Shown: positions 1 through 6,957 of the stretch, in pieces
How the letters are laid out: every line of letters starts with the position of its first letter
Numbering within the stretch: the first letter of the stretch is position 1
Assembly (NCBI GenBank): GCA_910588145.1
Contig: CAJUPO010000024.1
Coordinates: 1 to 12,494 of the forward strand
Direction of reading: 5' to 3'
Length of the DNA: 12,494 nt
Source: an uncultured Oscillospiraceae bacterium
GTDB lineage: Bacteria > Bacillota > Clostridia > Oscillospirales > Ruminococcaceae
Notes under the pieces: generated by a model
The model's input: the letters and a program-made list of their open reading frames with translations, nothing else
The model's database searches: none
Told to the model about the DNA's origin: nothing
Translations under genes and position numbers: made by a program

Positions 1-129
1 AAAATTGGATTATTATTTTTATATAGTACAGTGTTACATAACCCACTGTCATATAATACAGATGTCCTAAACGAAGAAATAATAAAACCGAAAAAATCGA
101 ATAGGATAAGGAAACGGAGTACAAAATAA
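1..129 (+). CDS. C-terminal end of an unidentified protein (partial, enters from left edge)
   Basis: Frame 1 is open from the first base to a TAA at 127-129, giving the last 42 residues of a protein that begins outside the window. It starts with a hydrophobic stretch (IGLLFLYSTVL) and ends in a very basic tail (KPKKSNRIRKRSTK). The stop codon lies in the loop of a strong hairpin followed by a T-rich run, which is what the end of a real gene often looks like; the other two forward frames close earlier. A membrane-anchored protein with a cytoplasmic basic tail would fit, but the family cannot be told from so short a piece. It could also be chance open frame. Confidence 0.4.
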   Translation, partial: KIGLLFLYSTVLHNPLSYNTDVLNEEIIKPKKSNRIRKRSTK

Positions 130-148
130 TTTGTACTCCGCTTTTATT
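115..148 (+). terminator. Intrinsic terminator of the left-edge gene
   Basis: A 10-bp perfect stem (CGGAGTACAA at 115-124 pairing with 131-140) with a 6-nt loop is followed by CTTTTATT. It overlaps the stop codon of the partial gene at 1-129. Confidence 0.7.
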
Positions 149-479
149 ATGCAAATCAAATTATTATCAATCGGTTAACAATACTTTGCCATATAAAGTA
201 TTGATAAATTGGTAAAAACAGAGTAAAATATAATTAATAATATATTAACTTTGAAGGAACAAAAAGACATATATCGGTTAGATATATGTCTGATTTTTTC
301 GTAAAATATAAAATTTCACGGGATATTTAATTTTATAAGTTTTTATGTTTTAATTTGTTGTAATTAATATAATTATAGCATAATTTTATTTGTTCGTAAA
401 TATGCAAAATGCCAAAAGCTGTTATTGCTTTTTAGTGCTTTTGCATAAAATATTTTATTTATTTTTGGAGGATATTCTC
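149..479. other. Noncoding stretch with two hairpins
   Basis: No convincing gene is visible. It holds a 9-bp stem hairpin at 179-203 (CAATACTTT / AAAGTATTG) without a T-run, and a terminator-like hairpin at 265-299. A ribosome site (GGAGG, 467-471) at its right end belongs to the integrase remnant that starts at 480. Confidence 0.5.
265..299 (+). terminator. Intrinsic terminator-like hairpin
   Basis: An 11-bp perfect stem (265-275 with 281-291, AGACATATATC / GATATATGTCT) and a 5-nt loop are followed by GATTTTTTC. No gene is recognisable just upstream, so it may end readthrough from the left-edge gene or an unseen small transcript. Confidence 0.55.
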
Positions 480-759
480 ATGTTTAAAATTATTTCTCAT
501 GGAAAGAAAAAACTTACTATTAAAGCAGTTGGCGATTTATGGCTTCAGTCTAAAAAATTAAATGTTAAATCCTCATCATATTGCAGTTATAAATGAAGTC
601 TTGAAGATCATATTTACCCTGAACTCGGAGAACTGCGGACTCTCTGAAAGTACAGTCAAAGATATTATTGTACTTTTGAAATCAATTTCAAAGTTTGCAC
701 ACAGCGAGTTTAACTTAAAAGATATTTGCGAAAAATTGCAGAAGAGGCTGCAATTTTAA
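480..759 (+). pseudogene. Degenerate tyrosine-integrase fragment
   Basis: A well-placed ribosome site (GGAGG at 467-471, 8 nt upstream) precedes ATG 480. The translation (KKLTIKAVGDLWLQSKKLNV, then after an in-frame TGA at 594-596 SLEDHIYPELG) aligns with the arm/core-binding region of the intact integrase at 967-2073 (KLTVKEVCSEWLESKRLTV, NHIYPLLG). The match resumes in another frame as LSESTVKDIIVLLKSISKFA, next to LSSKTVKDIFIVLKSVSAYA of the intact copy, and then stops at 759 after DICEKLQKRLQF. So there is an internal stop, a deletion of roughly 25-30 residues with a frame change, and complete loss of the catalytic half (no R, HxxR or Tyr). It is a relic of a second, related integrase on the opposite strand. 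It is not a functional recombinase. Confidence 0.8.
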
Positions 760-778
760 TAAGGGGATTTTTTTGTAG

Positions 779-922
779 AAAAGATATAAAGAAATTGAGA
801 CCGAGCACACGAAACAAGTGTATAATATTTTCGATTCTGCAAATGTTATTATTACAGCGCTAAAGGTTTTTATCGCAAAGTTTGCAGCTTTGCTCAATAT
901 AACCTCCAAACGGCTTGTTTAA
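779..922 (+). pseudogene. Small helical ORF remnant next to the integrase relic
   Basis: Between a TAG at 776-778 and TAA at 920-922 there is an open frame of 47 codons encoding a charged N-terminus (KRYKEIETEHTKQVY) and a hydrophobic helix (NVIITALKVFIAKFAALLN), ending SKRLV. Its stop sits in the loop of a good intrinsic terminator (908-939), which suggests it was the end of a transcribed unit. A purine-rich AAGGGG lies at 761-766, but the only in-frame start nearby, TTG 773-775, is followed at once by the TAG, so the gene appears broken at its start. The 26-bp repeat at 868-893 lies inside this frame. Family unknown; it may be a relic or chance. Confidence 0.28.
868..893 (+). repeat. 26-bp inverted repeat, left copy
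   Basis: Bases 868-893 are identical, over 26 bases, to the reverse complement of 2254-2279. Each copy also contains an internal 6-bp stem (GCAAAG ... CTTTGC). The two copies flank the intact integrase gene in inverted orientation. Confidence 0.85.
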
Positions 923-939
923 GCCGTTTGTTTTGTTTT
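908..939 (+). terminator. Intrinsic terminator after the small ORF remnant
   Basis: AAACGGCTT (908-916), GTTT loop, AAGCCGTTT (921-929), then GTTTTGTTTT. It is a good terminator for plus-strand transcription; the minus-strand side lacks a T-run, so it does not obviously serve the converging integrase. Confidence 0.8.
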
Positions 940-966
940 ATCCGACTAAAATTCGACTGCGCATTT

Positions 967-2073
967 TTAAGTTAAAAGCAATCCGCTGACATAGCTTTTC
1001 TTTATTTCATCAGACGTATGCACATACCGGTCAAGAGTCAGATTTACAGTCGAGTGCCCTAAAAGCTCGCTCAGCGCCTTTGCGTCAAAGCCTTTCTTTA
1101 TACATAATGAAGCGTATGTGTGCCTCAAAGAATGAAACGGTACGTCCCTTATCCCGCAATCCTTAAGAACCTTTTTGAAACGGTACTGCAATATCCTCGG
1201 CTCTTTCGGAACGTTCAGACCGGAAAGCACATATATTGACGGACTGCGTTTAAAATCCTCCAGTATCCCCGTCAGAAAATCAGGCATAAAAACTGTTCTT
1301 ACAGATGATTCGGTTTTCGGAACGTCCACAACGATCTCCGACGTTCCCTTGCCCATGGATATTCTCTGAACCGTCTTGTTTATAACTATAAATCCCTCCT
1401 GCAAATTGACATTCTCCCACTTCAATCCGCACATTTCTCCGATACGAATACCGGTGTACAAGCAAATAAGAATACTCAGATTTACCCTGTCAAGATTATG
1501 CCTGATATATAAATTCAGCTTTCGTATCTCATTCTCGGACAGCACCTTTAACTCCGTATTTCTGACCTTTGGCGATTTAACGTCAGCGCAAATATTTTCA
1601 AAGCCGTATTCCCTGCGGGCATATGCTGATACTGATTTCAAAACGATAAAAATGTCCTTGACGGTCTTGGAGGATAATCCTCCTTTTCCGTCTTTACGTC
1701 CGCCAGAAATAAGCTCGGATATAAATGAATTAAGCTGCTTTTTTGAAAGCAGACTGTATGCTTGTCCTCCTAAAAGCGGGTATATATGATTTTTCAGCAG
1801 CCGTGAGTAATTTGCATAGGTTGATTTTTTTACGGTCAGCCTTTTGGATTCAAGCCATTCAGAGCATACCTCTTTGACTGTCAGCTTTATAAACGGTTTG
1901 GTTTCCGTCCTTTTCAGAGAATAGGACTGCTCCATTTTTTCCTTAACCTCGGCAAGCGTTCTGCCGTAAACGTATTTGTAACGCAGTTTTCTGTTTTCAT
2001 CATAGCCTATTTTTATACGTCCCTCATATCTTCCGTCAGCTCTTTTGTAAATGTTGCTCCCTCTTCTTGACAT
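967..2073 (-). CDS. Tyrosine recombinase / phage-type integrase
   Basis: A site-specific recombinase that cuts and rejoins DNA through a tyrosine intermediate. The start chosen is ATG 2073, because GGAGG lies 6 nt upstream; an upstream TTG at 2097 has no such site. The product is 368 aa. Residues about 1-60 form an AP2-like/arm-binding N-terminus (SNIYKRADGRYEGRI), about 65-170 the SAM-like core-binding domain (TVKEVCSEWLESKRL), and 180-368 the catalytic domain. All catalytic residues are visible: Arg210 (TGIRIGE), Lys253 (VPKTESSVRT), His314 and Arg317 (HSLRHTYAS), His340 (LLGHST) and Tyr350 (LDRYVH). It is full length and apparently active. No excisionase or phage genes adjoin it. A relic of a related integrase lies on the other strand at 480-759, and a 26-bp inverted repeat flanks the gene. 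Confidence 0.95.
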   Translation of the reverse strand: MSRRGSNIYKRADGRYEGRIKIGYDENRKLRYKYVYGRTLAEVKEKMEQSYSLKRTETKPFIKLTVKEVCSEWLESKRLTVKKSTYANYSRLLKNHIYPLLGGQAYSLLSKKQLNSFISELISGGRKDGKGGLSSKTVKDIFIVLKSVSAYARREYGFENICADVKSPKVRNTELKVLSENEIRKLNLYIRHNLDRVNLSILICLYTGIRIGEMCGLKWENVNLQEGFIVINKTVQRISMGKGTSEIVVDVPKTESSVRTVFMPDFLTGILEDFKRSPSIYVLSGLNVPKEPRILQYRFKKVLKDCGIRDVPFHSLRHTYASLCIKKGFDAKALSELLGHSTVNLTLDRYVHTSDEIKKSYVSGLLLT

Positions 2074-2253
2074 ACTTTTCCTCCGTGACTGAGGCAATGA
2101 CGGTTTAATTTCCTGTTATTCGACTTTATTTGTCATATTATTAACTTTTCTGTCGAAATGTTATTCCACAAAATACCATAAACCTCTTTACTTTTCGATA
2201 TATTCATGCTATAATACCTATATTGCAGCACAAAAGTTCTTAATTTGCTACTC

Positions 2254-2279
2254 GCAAAGCTGCAAACTTTGCGATAAAA
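2254..2279 (-). repeat. 26-bp inverted repeat, right copy
   Basis: The reverse complement is identical over 26 bases to 868-893. It lies about 180 bp upstream of the integrase start. Sequence identity stops abruptly at both ends. Confidence 0.85.
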
Positions 2280-2296
2280 TACTGTGAAAACACTTA

Positions 2297-2326
2297 CAGG
2301 TCATGATTAACTTCATGACCTGTTTT
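2297..2326 (+). terminator. Hairpin with short T-run
   Basis: CAGGTCATGA (2297-2306), 6-nt loop, TCATGACCTG (2313-2322), then TTTT. It adjoins the 26-bp repeat. It looks like a plus-strand terminator, but no plus-strand gene is visible upstream, so it may instead be part of a mobile-element end. Confidence 0.4.
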
Positions 2327-2419
2327 CAGTATATCACATCGATTTTTGTATATCAATCGTACATTAATTTTTTTACAGTATGTTCAGTGTTTTTTTAGAA
2401 ATCGTCAAGCAAAAAATAT

Positions 2420-2462
2420 GACCGAAAGATTATGACTCCATAATCTTTCGGTCTTTCTTTTT
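2420..2462. terminator. Strong bidirectional intrinsic terminator
   Basis: A 15-bp perfect stem (2420-2434 with 2439-2453, GACCGAAAGATTATG / CATAATCTTTCGGTC) with a 4-nt loop has TTTCTTTTT on the plus side and ATATTTTTT on the minus side. It can end the minus-strand ABC operon and insulate the integrase region. Confidence 0.85.
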
Positions 2463-2589
2463 ATGCTTTAAGGTGATGGCTATTAAGGAAATCTAAATCA
2501 AATAAGAATATTAATTACGCATATTTAAAACGTTACGTACTTTTTATACAAATATATTTTAAGAAAATTTTCCCAATAATATCTTAAGT

Positions 2590-2610
2590 AAATACTATAA
2601 AATAGTATTT
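2590..2610 (-). terminator. Weak AT-rich hairpin after the ATPase gene
   Basis: AAATACTAT / ATAGTATTT with a 3-nt loop lies 52 bp beyond the ATPase stop codon. There is no clear T-run after it on the minus strand, so it is a poor terminator and may only stabilise the transcript end. Confidence 0.3.
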
Positions 2611-2661
2611 TCCTGGCTTAAATAAAAATAATAAGTATAATAAAAGAAAACTTTTTTATAA

Positions 2662-3309
2662 TTACCATCCTTTTAATTTGGTTAAAAAACCTTTATCCAT
2701 TTCACATACCGTATCACAAAGCACTTCAATATCCTCTGATGAGTGTGAAGCAATTATTATAGTTTTTCCATATTCCTTCAAGTTTAACAAATATTTACGC
2801 ATATCAGAAACGCCATCCTTATCTAAACCATTCATTGGTTCATCAAGAATCAGTATATCAGGATTTTCCATAATAGCCTGAGCAAGTCCTAACCGTTGCC
2901 TCATTCCAAGTGAGTATTTTTTTACATGCCGTTTTAATTTTGGCTCAAGACCGACTTGTTTCATAGATTGAATAATTGCATCTTTGCCTATTTTCCCTCT
3001 TAGCCCTGCAAGTAATTTCAAATTTTTATATCCCGAATAATATGGAATAAATCCTGGAGTTTCAATTATAATACCCATATTTTTAGGAAAATCAATGTCT
3101 TTCCCAACCACCTTGCCGTCAACTATAATTGTACCGGATTTTGGTTTAATAAACCCGCAAATACATTTCATCAGCATAGTTTTGCCGCTGCCGTTTCTGC
3201 CAATAAAGCCATGAATTTTGCCTTTTTCAAAGCTTATACTTATATTATTTAAAATATTATTTTTCCCAAGAGTAAGATTTACATTTTTGATGTCAATTAT
3301 ATTCTCCAT
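2662..3309 (-). CDS. ABC transporter ATP-binding protein, BcrA-like
   Basis: A 215-aa cytoplasmic ATPase that powers the two permeases encoded just upstream (stop and start are 2 nt apart; GGTGG lies 8 nt before the ATG). Visible motifs in order: Walker A GRNGSGKT (37-44), signature SLGMRQRLGLAQA (133-145), Walker B DILILDEP (151-158), D-loop MNGLD, and switch His189 (ASHS). The Q-loop region reads GIIIETPGFIPYYSG, with Glu where classic importers have Gln. This pattern is characteristic of the BcrA/lantibiotic-protection type of exporter ATPase. At 215 aa it is shorter than typical BcrA (about 300 aa) and lacks the C-terminal extension. The subfamily suggests export of, or protection from, a peptide or membrane-active compound. 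That role is inference. Confidence 0.93.
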   Translation of the reverse strand: MENIIDIKNVNLTLGKNNILNNISISFEKGKIHGFIGRNGSGKTMLMKCICGFIKPKSGTIIVDGKVVGKDIDFPKNMGIIIETPGFIPYYSGYKNLKLLAGLRGKIGKDAIIQSMKQVGLEPKLKRHVKKYSLGMRQRLGLAQAIMENPDILILDEPMNGLDKDGVSDMRKYLLNLKEYGKTIIIASHSSEDIEVLCDTVCEMDKGFLTKLKGW

Positions 3310-3311
3310 AA

Positions 3312-4169
3312 TTATTCCACCTGTTCAATGTTTATAAATTCAAGTCTTTTTACTGCTATACTGTTCAATGTTATAAAAGCTGCAATTGCAATGACAAAAT
3401 AAAAATAAGAATACCAAATCGGAAAATTTGGCTCGTTCAAAATTTCATCGTAATGAAGCCATACAATTGTATTTGCCATTGGGAATAACCACATTGATTC
3501 AATTTTTAGAGAACAAGTTACTACTCCCGCAGCAATAATGAAAATAGCAACCAATAGGCTTATTGATTGAACGTGAATTAGCTTAAAAAAATATATTATC
3601 AAAGTAAGTAAAAATAGATATGCAGCCATAAGTGAAATTGTCTGAATTATCGTTATAATAAGTGGTATTTGATTATAAAGATTTGACGGCAGCAGCTGGG
3701 ATGTAAAATTGCCTGCTTCATTAGGATAGAAAGCATCATATTTTGTAACAACATCACTCCACTTACCTGTAAAATTACCATCAGACACAAAAATACAACC
3801 AATTAAAACAATAAGCAAAAAGCTGAATACAGTAAAGATCAGAAAAAGTATTTGTCCGGCAAACCAATTCCATCTGCCTGTACGCTGGACAAAGAATAAG
3901 GTGTTTCCCGTCATTTTCGGATAATCACTGACAAGTACCATAAATACACAAGGCATTAACATAACCAGCATACCAGAATTGCCTACTGCGGCGAAAGGCT
4001 CCAATATATCAAGCGAAAGATCCATTTTTTCAGCACGTTCAATCAAAGGTTCTACAGCAAGTGTACGCATAAATATAATCAGAACACCAATAATAATAAT
4101 CCTGGGGTTCGTAATCCATTTGACATATTCACTTCTTGCAACTGAGAACATACATTTTATATTATTCAC
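3312..4169 (-). CDS. ABC-2 type transporter permease
   Basis: A 285-aa integral membrane protein, one of a pair of permeases for the adjacent ATPase. Start is GTG 4169, with a perfect AGGAGG at 4180-4185 (10 nt spacing); it overlaps the end of the preceding permease gene by 8 bp, indicating translational coupling. The N-terminus (ARSEYVKWITNPRI) precedes a first hydrophobic segment (IIIIGVLIIFMRTLA). A periplasm-type loop, a second segment (MLVMLMPCVFMVLVSDY), a conserved-looking GNTLFFVQRTGRWNWFAGQ and four further hydrophobic segments follow. This is the ABC-2 architecture of six membrane spans without a solute-binding domain. The substrate is unknown; see the cluster for a possible role in handling the 139-aa secreted protein. 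Confidence 0.85.
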   Translation of the reverse strand: MNNIKCMFSVARSEYVKWITNPRIIIIGVLIIFMRTLAVEPLIERAEKMDLSLDILEPFAAVGNSGMLVMLMPCVFMVLVSDYPKMTGNTLFFVQRTGRWNWFAGQILFLIFTVFSFLLIVLIGCIFVSDGNFTGKWSDVVTKYDAFYPNEAGNFTSQLLPSNLYNQIPLIITIIQTISLMAAYLFLLTLIIYFFKLIHVQSISLLVAIFIIAAGVVTCSLKIESMWLFPMANTIVWLHYDEILNEPNFPIWYSYFYFVIAIAAFITLNSIAVKRLEFINIEQVE

Positions 4170-5055
4170 CTATGTCAAACCTCCTGTTGCAAGAAATTAA
4201 GTAAATAGCTGCGGAAATAATAATTGTTATTCCATTATAAATTAATACAAGATTTCTATTTTTGCCATAATCTGATAAATAAGAAAGTGCGTCAGGATTA
4301 ATAATAGAACTGATGTTTAAAATGTTTACATCTATATTTTCCATACTCTTAGCAGCCTGTGACTGCAATTTAATACAAGTTTGATTAATTGTATATTTAA
4401 AAAAGAAAGGTATACAAAGGACAAGGTATTTATTTCTGATAATACTTGTAAGCATTATCACAGGTGCTGCATTAACTGCTCCGTAAAGAAACATATCCCT
4501 AAACTTTCTCATTATAATTATAAAATCGTTGCCTTGCGTAATGTCTATATATTGATATTGCAACATTTCCTCATAGTTATTTTTTAAATCAAAACTATAT
4601 TCATTAATGTTAGGAAATAATGCATACTCTGTCAATGTGAAAAGACTGAATCCAAGCATTACCGCAATTCCTCCGCAGAGACATGCCGTAATAAATTTTG
4701 ACAAATGAAAGCTTAATTTTGATGATCTAAAGACTTCAAAACGTACCGATTTTGCTTCATATTCATTACACACCAGCGGAACAAATGAAAATGCGGCTAC
4801 CAGAGGAATAAACATAGAAAGCCAACTGCCGGCACCTCTTCGCATTATTTCAAATGAGCAAAAATTTGTGTTACTCAGCATAAAGTCTTTATCAAAATTT
4901 ATGATTGACATGATTGCTGAATACTTATTTCCAGTTTCAAAATCTTCATAGACATTAGCAGTAAAGCATAGTATTGTTGTAAATATTATGCATATATAAA
5001 ATCCGTAGCCTGTAAGTATTTTATAAAAATTGGTTTTAACATTTCTGATTATCAT
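4162..5055 (-). CDS. ABC-2 type transporter permease (start uncertain)
   Basis: The proposed start is ATG 5055 (MIIRNVKTNFYKI), 7 nt after a GGGGA site. This gives a 297-aa protein with the usual ABC-2 beginning, a short basic cytoplasmic N-terminus followed by GYGFYICIIFTTILCF. Further hydrophobic segments are SWLSMFIPLVAAFSFVPLV, FITACLCGGIAVMLGFSLF, two around AAPVIMLTSI and YLVLCIPFFF, and LVLIYNGITIIISAAIYL near the C-terminus. The same frame is open upstream to GTG 5196, directly after the lipoprotein stop, which would add 47 residues (for example LNSTIAVCYADTW) unlike any permease N-terminus I know. It is coupled to the next permease (8-bp overlap) and presumably forms a heterodimer with it. 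Confidence 0.82.
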   Translation of the reverse strand: MIIRNVKTNFYKILTGYGFYICIIFTTILCFTANVYEDFETGNKYSAIMSIINFDKDFMLSNTNFCSFEIMRRGAGSWLSMFIPLVAAFSFVPLVCNEYEAKSVRFEVFRSSKLSFHLSKFITACLCGGIAVMLGFSLFTLTEYALFPNINEYSFDLKNNYEEMLQYQYIDITQGNDFIIIMRKFRDMFLYGAVNAAPVIMLTSIIRNKYLVLCIPFFFKYTINQTCIKLQSQAAKSMENIDVNILNISSIINPDALSYLSDYGKNRNLVLIYNGITIIISAAIYLISCNRRFDIGE

Positions 5056-5196
5056 TATATCATCCCCGGACATTTGATGTTGTATAGTATCTGAAATTCT
5101 CTCCATCCAAGTATCTGCATAACAAACAGCTATGGTTGAATTAAGTTGGCTCATACTCTCCAGATAATGCAGGAAGATTTTAGCTTTAGTGACCAC

Positions 5197-6450
5197 TCAG
5201 CTTCTTGTCAAATATCTTATTTCACCATTTGTTGCATTAACATAAACCATATAGGTTTTCTCATCTTTTGGATTAAAGGATTCAATTCGCCACGCTGCTT
5301 CAGCTGTAGTTTCATATGAATTTTCCTCAAAATCTAATGGACAATATACAAAATCAACCTTGTTTACTTTAAAAGTAACACTTTTGGTAAGCTTTTCACT
5401 CATAATATCTAATGCTTTTTCCAACGGAATAATATCTGTAATTGCTGATCCATCATATTCAACATTGGTATATGGCTGTTGCATATACCAAAAATCTATA
5501 TCATTACTTTTAGCCATAAATGCTTCATTAGTAAAATTTGAATATGAATTTCCATCTGACATTTTTGAAACAATTCCTAAGTCATAGTTATAGTCAAATG
5601 CAATGCCATCAAAAGTATTTTTCAGTAAAAACCTGTAACCATAAATACCTTTATAGTCGCATATATCAACAGCTGAAACTTCTGGCTTAATTAAAGTATA
5701 AGGTAAAACTGAAAGATAATCGTTGTTAAAAAAATCAACGGCAAAGTCCATAGCCTCTGTTACTGAAACTTCTGTGTCAGATAACTTATAACTATTATTT
5801 GGCAAAGAATCTTTATAGAAGCGTTCAGTATTTTCATAAGTATAAGTTGGAAACCAACCTGTTAAATGTTCATAATTTCCATCGGTGATGGATTTTCCTG
5901 TGCCTTTTATCATTGTACCAACAAGAGTTTGTGGATTAAGCAGCATATATGCATCATAGTCATGCTTTGTTTCAGCATCAGATTCATATAAAAATGAACC
6001 ATTGGTATACTTTAAATCTGCTATAGCTTTTTTATTTTCAGAAACATTAGGATACTTAAGCCAACCATTTGAATATGTTTCGCAGCTAACACCAGGGATT
6101 TCGCCCCACCATGCTAAATAACTTTTAGAAAACGTATGCTTGGGAAAATATTTTTCTACCATTTTTCTAATACTTTCAATTCTGTCATCAATAGTTAAAT
6201 CACTTGAAGAATATAGATGAAGATTATAATACTTATCAATTTTAGGAAATTCTACACTTATATTTGATAAATCAAGATTATCATAGTCCTTTTTCTCAAT
6301 CTTTTCGGGAGATAAAATAATATTTGTTTTCAAATCATTAATATTGGTATTAGTGCTATTTGGCAAAACTGTATTTTTAATATTACATCCTGACAACAGT
6401 AATGAATATATAATCATTAGTATAATAAAAGTATTTCTTTTAGTTTGCAT
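5197..6450 (-). CDS. Secreted lipoprotein with PepSY-like C-terminus
   Basis: Start is ATG 6450, preceded by GGAGGC at the right distance; the frame extends upstream to 6474 but without a ribosome site. The 417-aa product has a type II signal peptide: basic start MQTKRN, a hydrophobic core and lipobox LSGC with lipidated Cys22, so it should sit on the outer face of the membrane. The body has no recognised enzyme motif. The last 40 residues (WRIESFNPKDEKTYMVYVNA, then TNGEI) resemble the Trp...Tyr-Val-Asp/Asn-Ala-x-x-Gly-Glu-Ile pattern of PepSY-type domains, often found in secreted inhibitors or chaperone-like proteins. It heads the lipoprotein-permease-permease-ATPase unit; the permease frame follows its TGA immediately, in the same frame. 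A sensor, immunity or substrate-capture lipoprotein is plausible but unproven. Confidence 0.85.
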   Translation of the reverse strand: MQTKRNTFIILMIIYSLLLSGCNIKNTVLPNSTNTNINDLKTNIILSPEKIEKKDYDNLDLSNISVEFPKIDKYYNLHLYSSSDLTIDDRIESIRKMVEKYFPKHTFSKSYLAWWGEIPGVSCETYSNGWLKYPNVSENKKAIADLKYTNGSFLYESDAETKHDYDAYMLLNPQTLVGTMIKGTGKSITDGNYEHLTGWFPTYTYENTERFYKDSLPNNSYKLSDTEVSVTEAMDFAVDFFNNDYLSVLPYTLIKPEVSAVDICDYKGIYGYRFLLKNTFDGIAFDYNYDLGIVSKMSDGNSYSNFTNEAFMAKSNDIDFWYMQQPYTNVEYDGSAITDIIPLEKALDIMSEKLTKSVTFKVNKVDFVYCPLDFEENSYETTAEAAWRIESFNPKDEKTYMVYVNATNGEIRYLTRS

Positions 6451-6477
6451 AAAAAGCCTCCGTTTTCCATACAATTA

Positions 6478-6510
6478 AAGGTTGTTCTCATAGATTATGA
6501 GAACAACCTT
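6478..6510 (-). terminator. 15-bp hairpin between secreted-protein gene and lipoprotein gene
   Basis: AAGGTTGTTCTCATA (6478-6492) pairs perfectly with 6496-6510 around a 3-nt loop. It starts 8 bp after the stop of the 139-aa gene. On the minus strand it is followed only by TTTAATTG, so it may be a partial terminator or an mRNA-stabilising processing hairpin that lets the secreted protein be made in excess over the downstream transporter. Confidence 0.65.
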
Positions 6511-6517
6511 ATATTAT

Positions 6518-6937
6518 TTAAGCTGGAGTTGTTCCTGTTTTTACATATCCTGTAGAATAAACGCTGTTATTGCCATAGCAACTACAAGGAAACTTAGCAT
6601 TACTACTTAAAGTGCCAGAAATGCTTAGCTGACCACCTTTTCCTGGTTGAGTAATTTCAAGTGAGCCTGAAGAATAATTAGAACATTTAATAGTCACTTT
6701 ACCAGTTGTACCAGAAAGATCAAGAGTACTGCAATAGCCATAATATCCTGCATTTGTAGCATAAAGTTCGCAAGTATCTGTATAACTTGCACTGCCAGGT
6801 GCACCTCCGCCAATATAGCGAGAGCTATAGTTACGTTTATTCAGGCTTCCAGTTGCAGCACTTGCACTCATACACATCATACTGATAGCCATAGTAGTTG
6901 CAAGTAAACCAGCTGTAATTCTTTTAAATCTTTTCAT
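6518..6937 (-). CDS. Secreted 139-aa cysteine-containing protein, unknown family
   Basis: I do not recognise this family. ATG 6937 follows AAAGGA with 8-nt spacing. The product has a clear Sec signal peptide: MKRFKR, hydrophobic LLATTMAISMMCM, and cleavage expected after ASA near residue 27. The mature part of about 112 residues is rich in Gly, Ser, Thr and Tyr, looks beta-rich, and carries five cysteines (56, 69, 85, 118, 120) including a C-S-C motif. Tyr-rich patches include GYYGYCSTLDL. The tail is KTGTTPA. It has no double-glycine leader and no lanthipeptide maturation genes nearby. It lies directly downstream of agrB-agrD and upstream of a lipoprotein/ABC exporter set, which points to an agr-controlled secreted effector such as a bacteriocin, toxin or surface protein. 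That function is inference. Confidence 0.8.
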   Translation of the reverse strand: MKRFKRITAGLLATTMAISMMCMSASAATGSLNKRNYSSRYIGGGAPGSASYTDTCELYATNAGYYGYCSTLDLSGTTGKVTIKCSNYSSGSLEITQPGKGGQLSISGTLSSNAKFPCSCYGNNSVYSTGYVKTGTTPA

Positions 6938-6957
6938 AATGAAATTCCTTTCCGATT

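Larger units (their letters stand above)
2098..2661. other. Intergenic region between integrase and ABC operon
   Basis: No gene is supported. It contains an inverted TTCGAC / GTCGAA pair (2118-2123 and 2152-2157) close upstream of the integrase, the right copy of the 26-bp repeat, a hairpin at 2297-2326, a strong bidirectional terminator at 2420-2462 and a weak AT-rich hairpin at 2590-2610. I could not identify a convincing integrase promoter. Confidence 0.6.

Noticed and set aside
715..909. Minus-strand 64-codon ORF between the integrase relic and the intact integrase
   Set aside because: It overlaps the integrase relic and is the complement of the plus-strand helical ORF, which has the matching terminator; no ribosome site supports it.
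1175..1789. Plus-strand ORFs inside the integrase gene (1175-1369, 1376-1789)
   Set aside because: They are antisense to a complete, motif-rich recombinase, have no ribosome sites and no recognisable protein features.
6518..6937. Lanthipeptide, double-glycine or lactococcin 972-type bacteriocin precursor
   Set aside because: There is a Sec signal peptide rather than a double-glycine leader, no LanB/C/M or peptidase-ABC gene nearby, and the mature sequence lacks the lactococcin 972 pattern I know.
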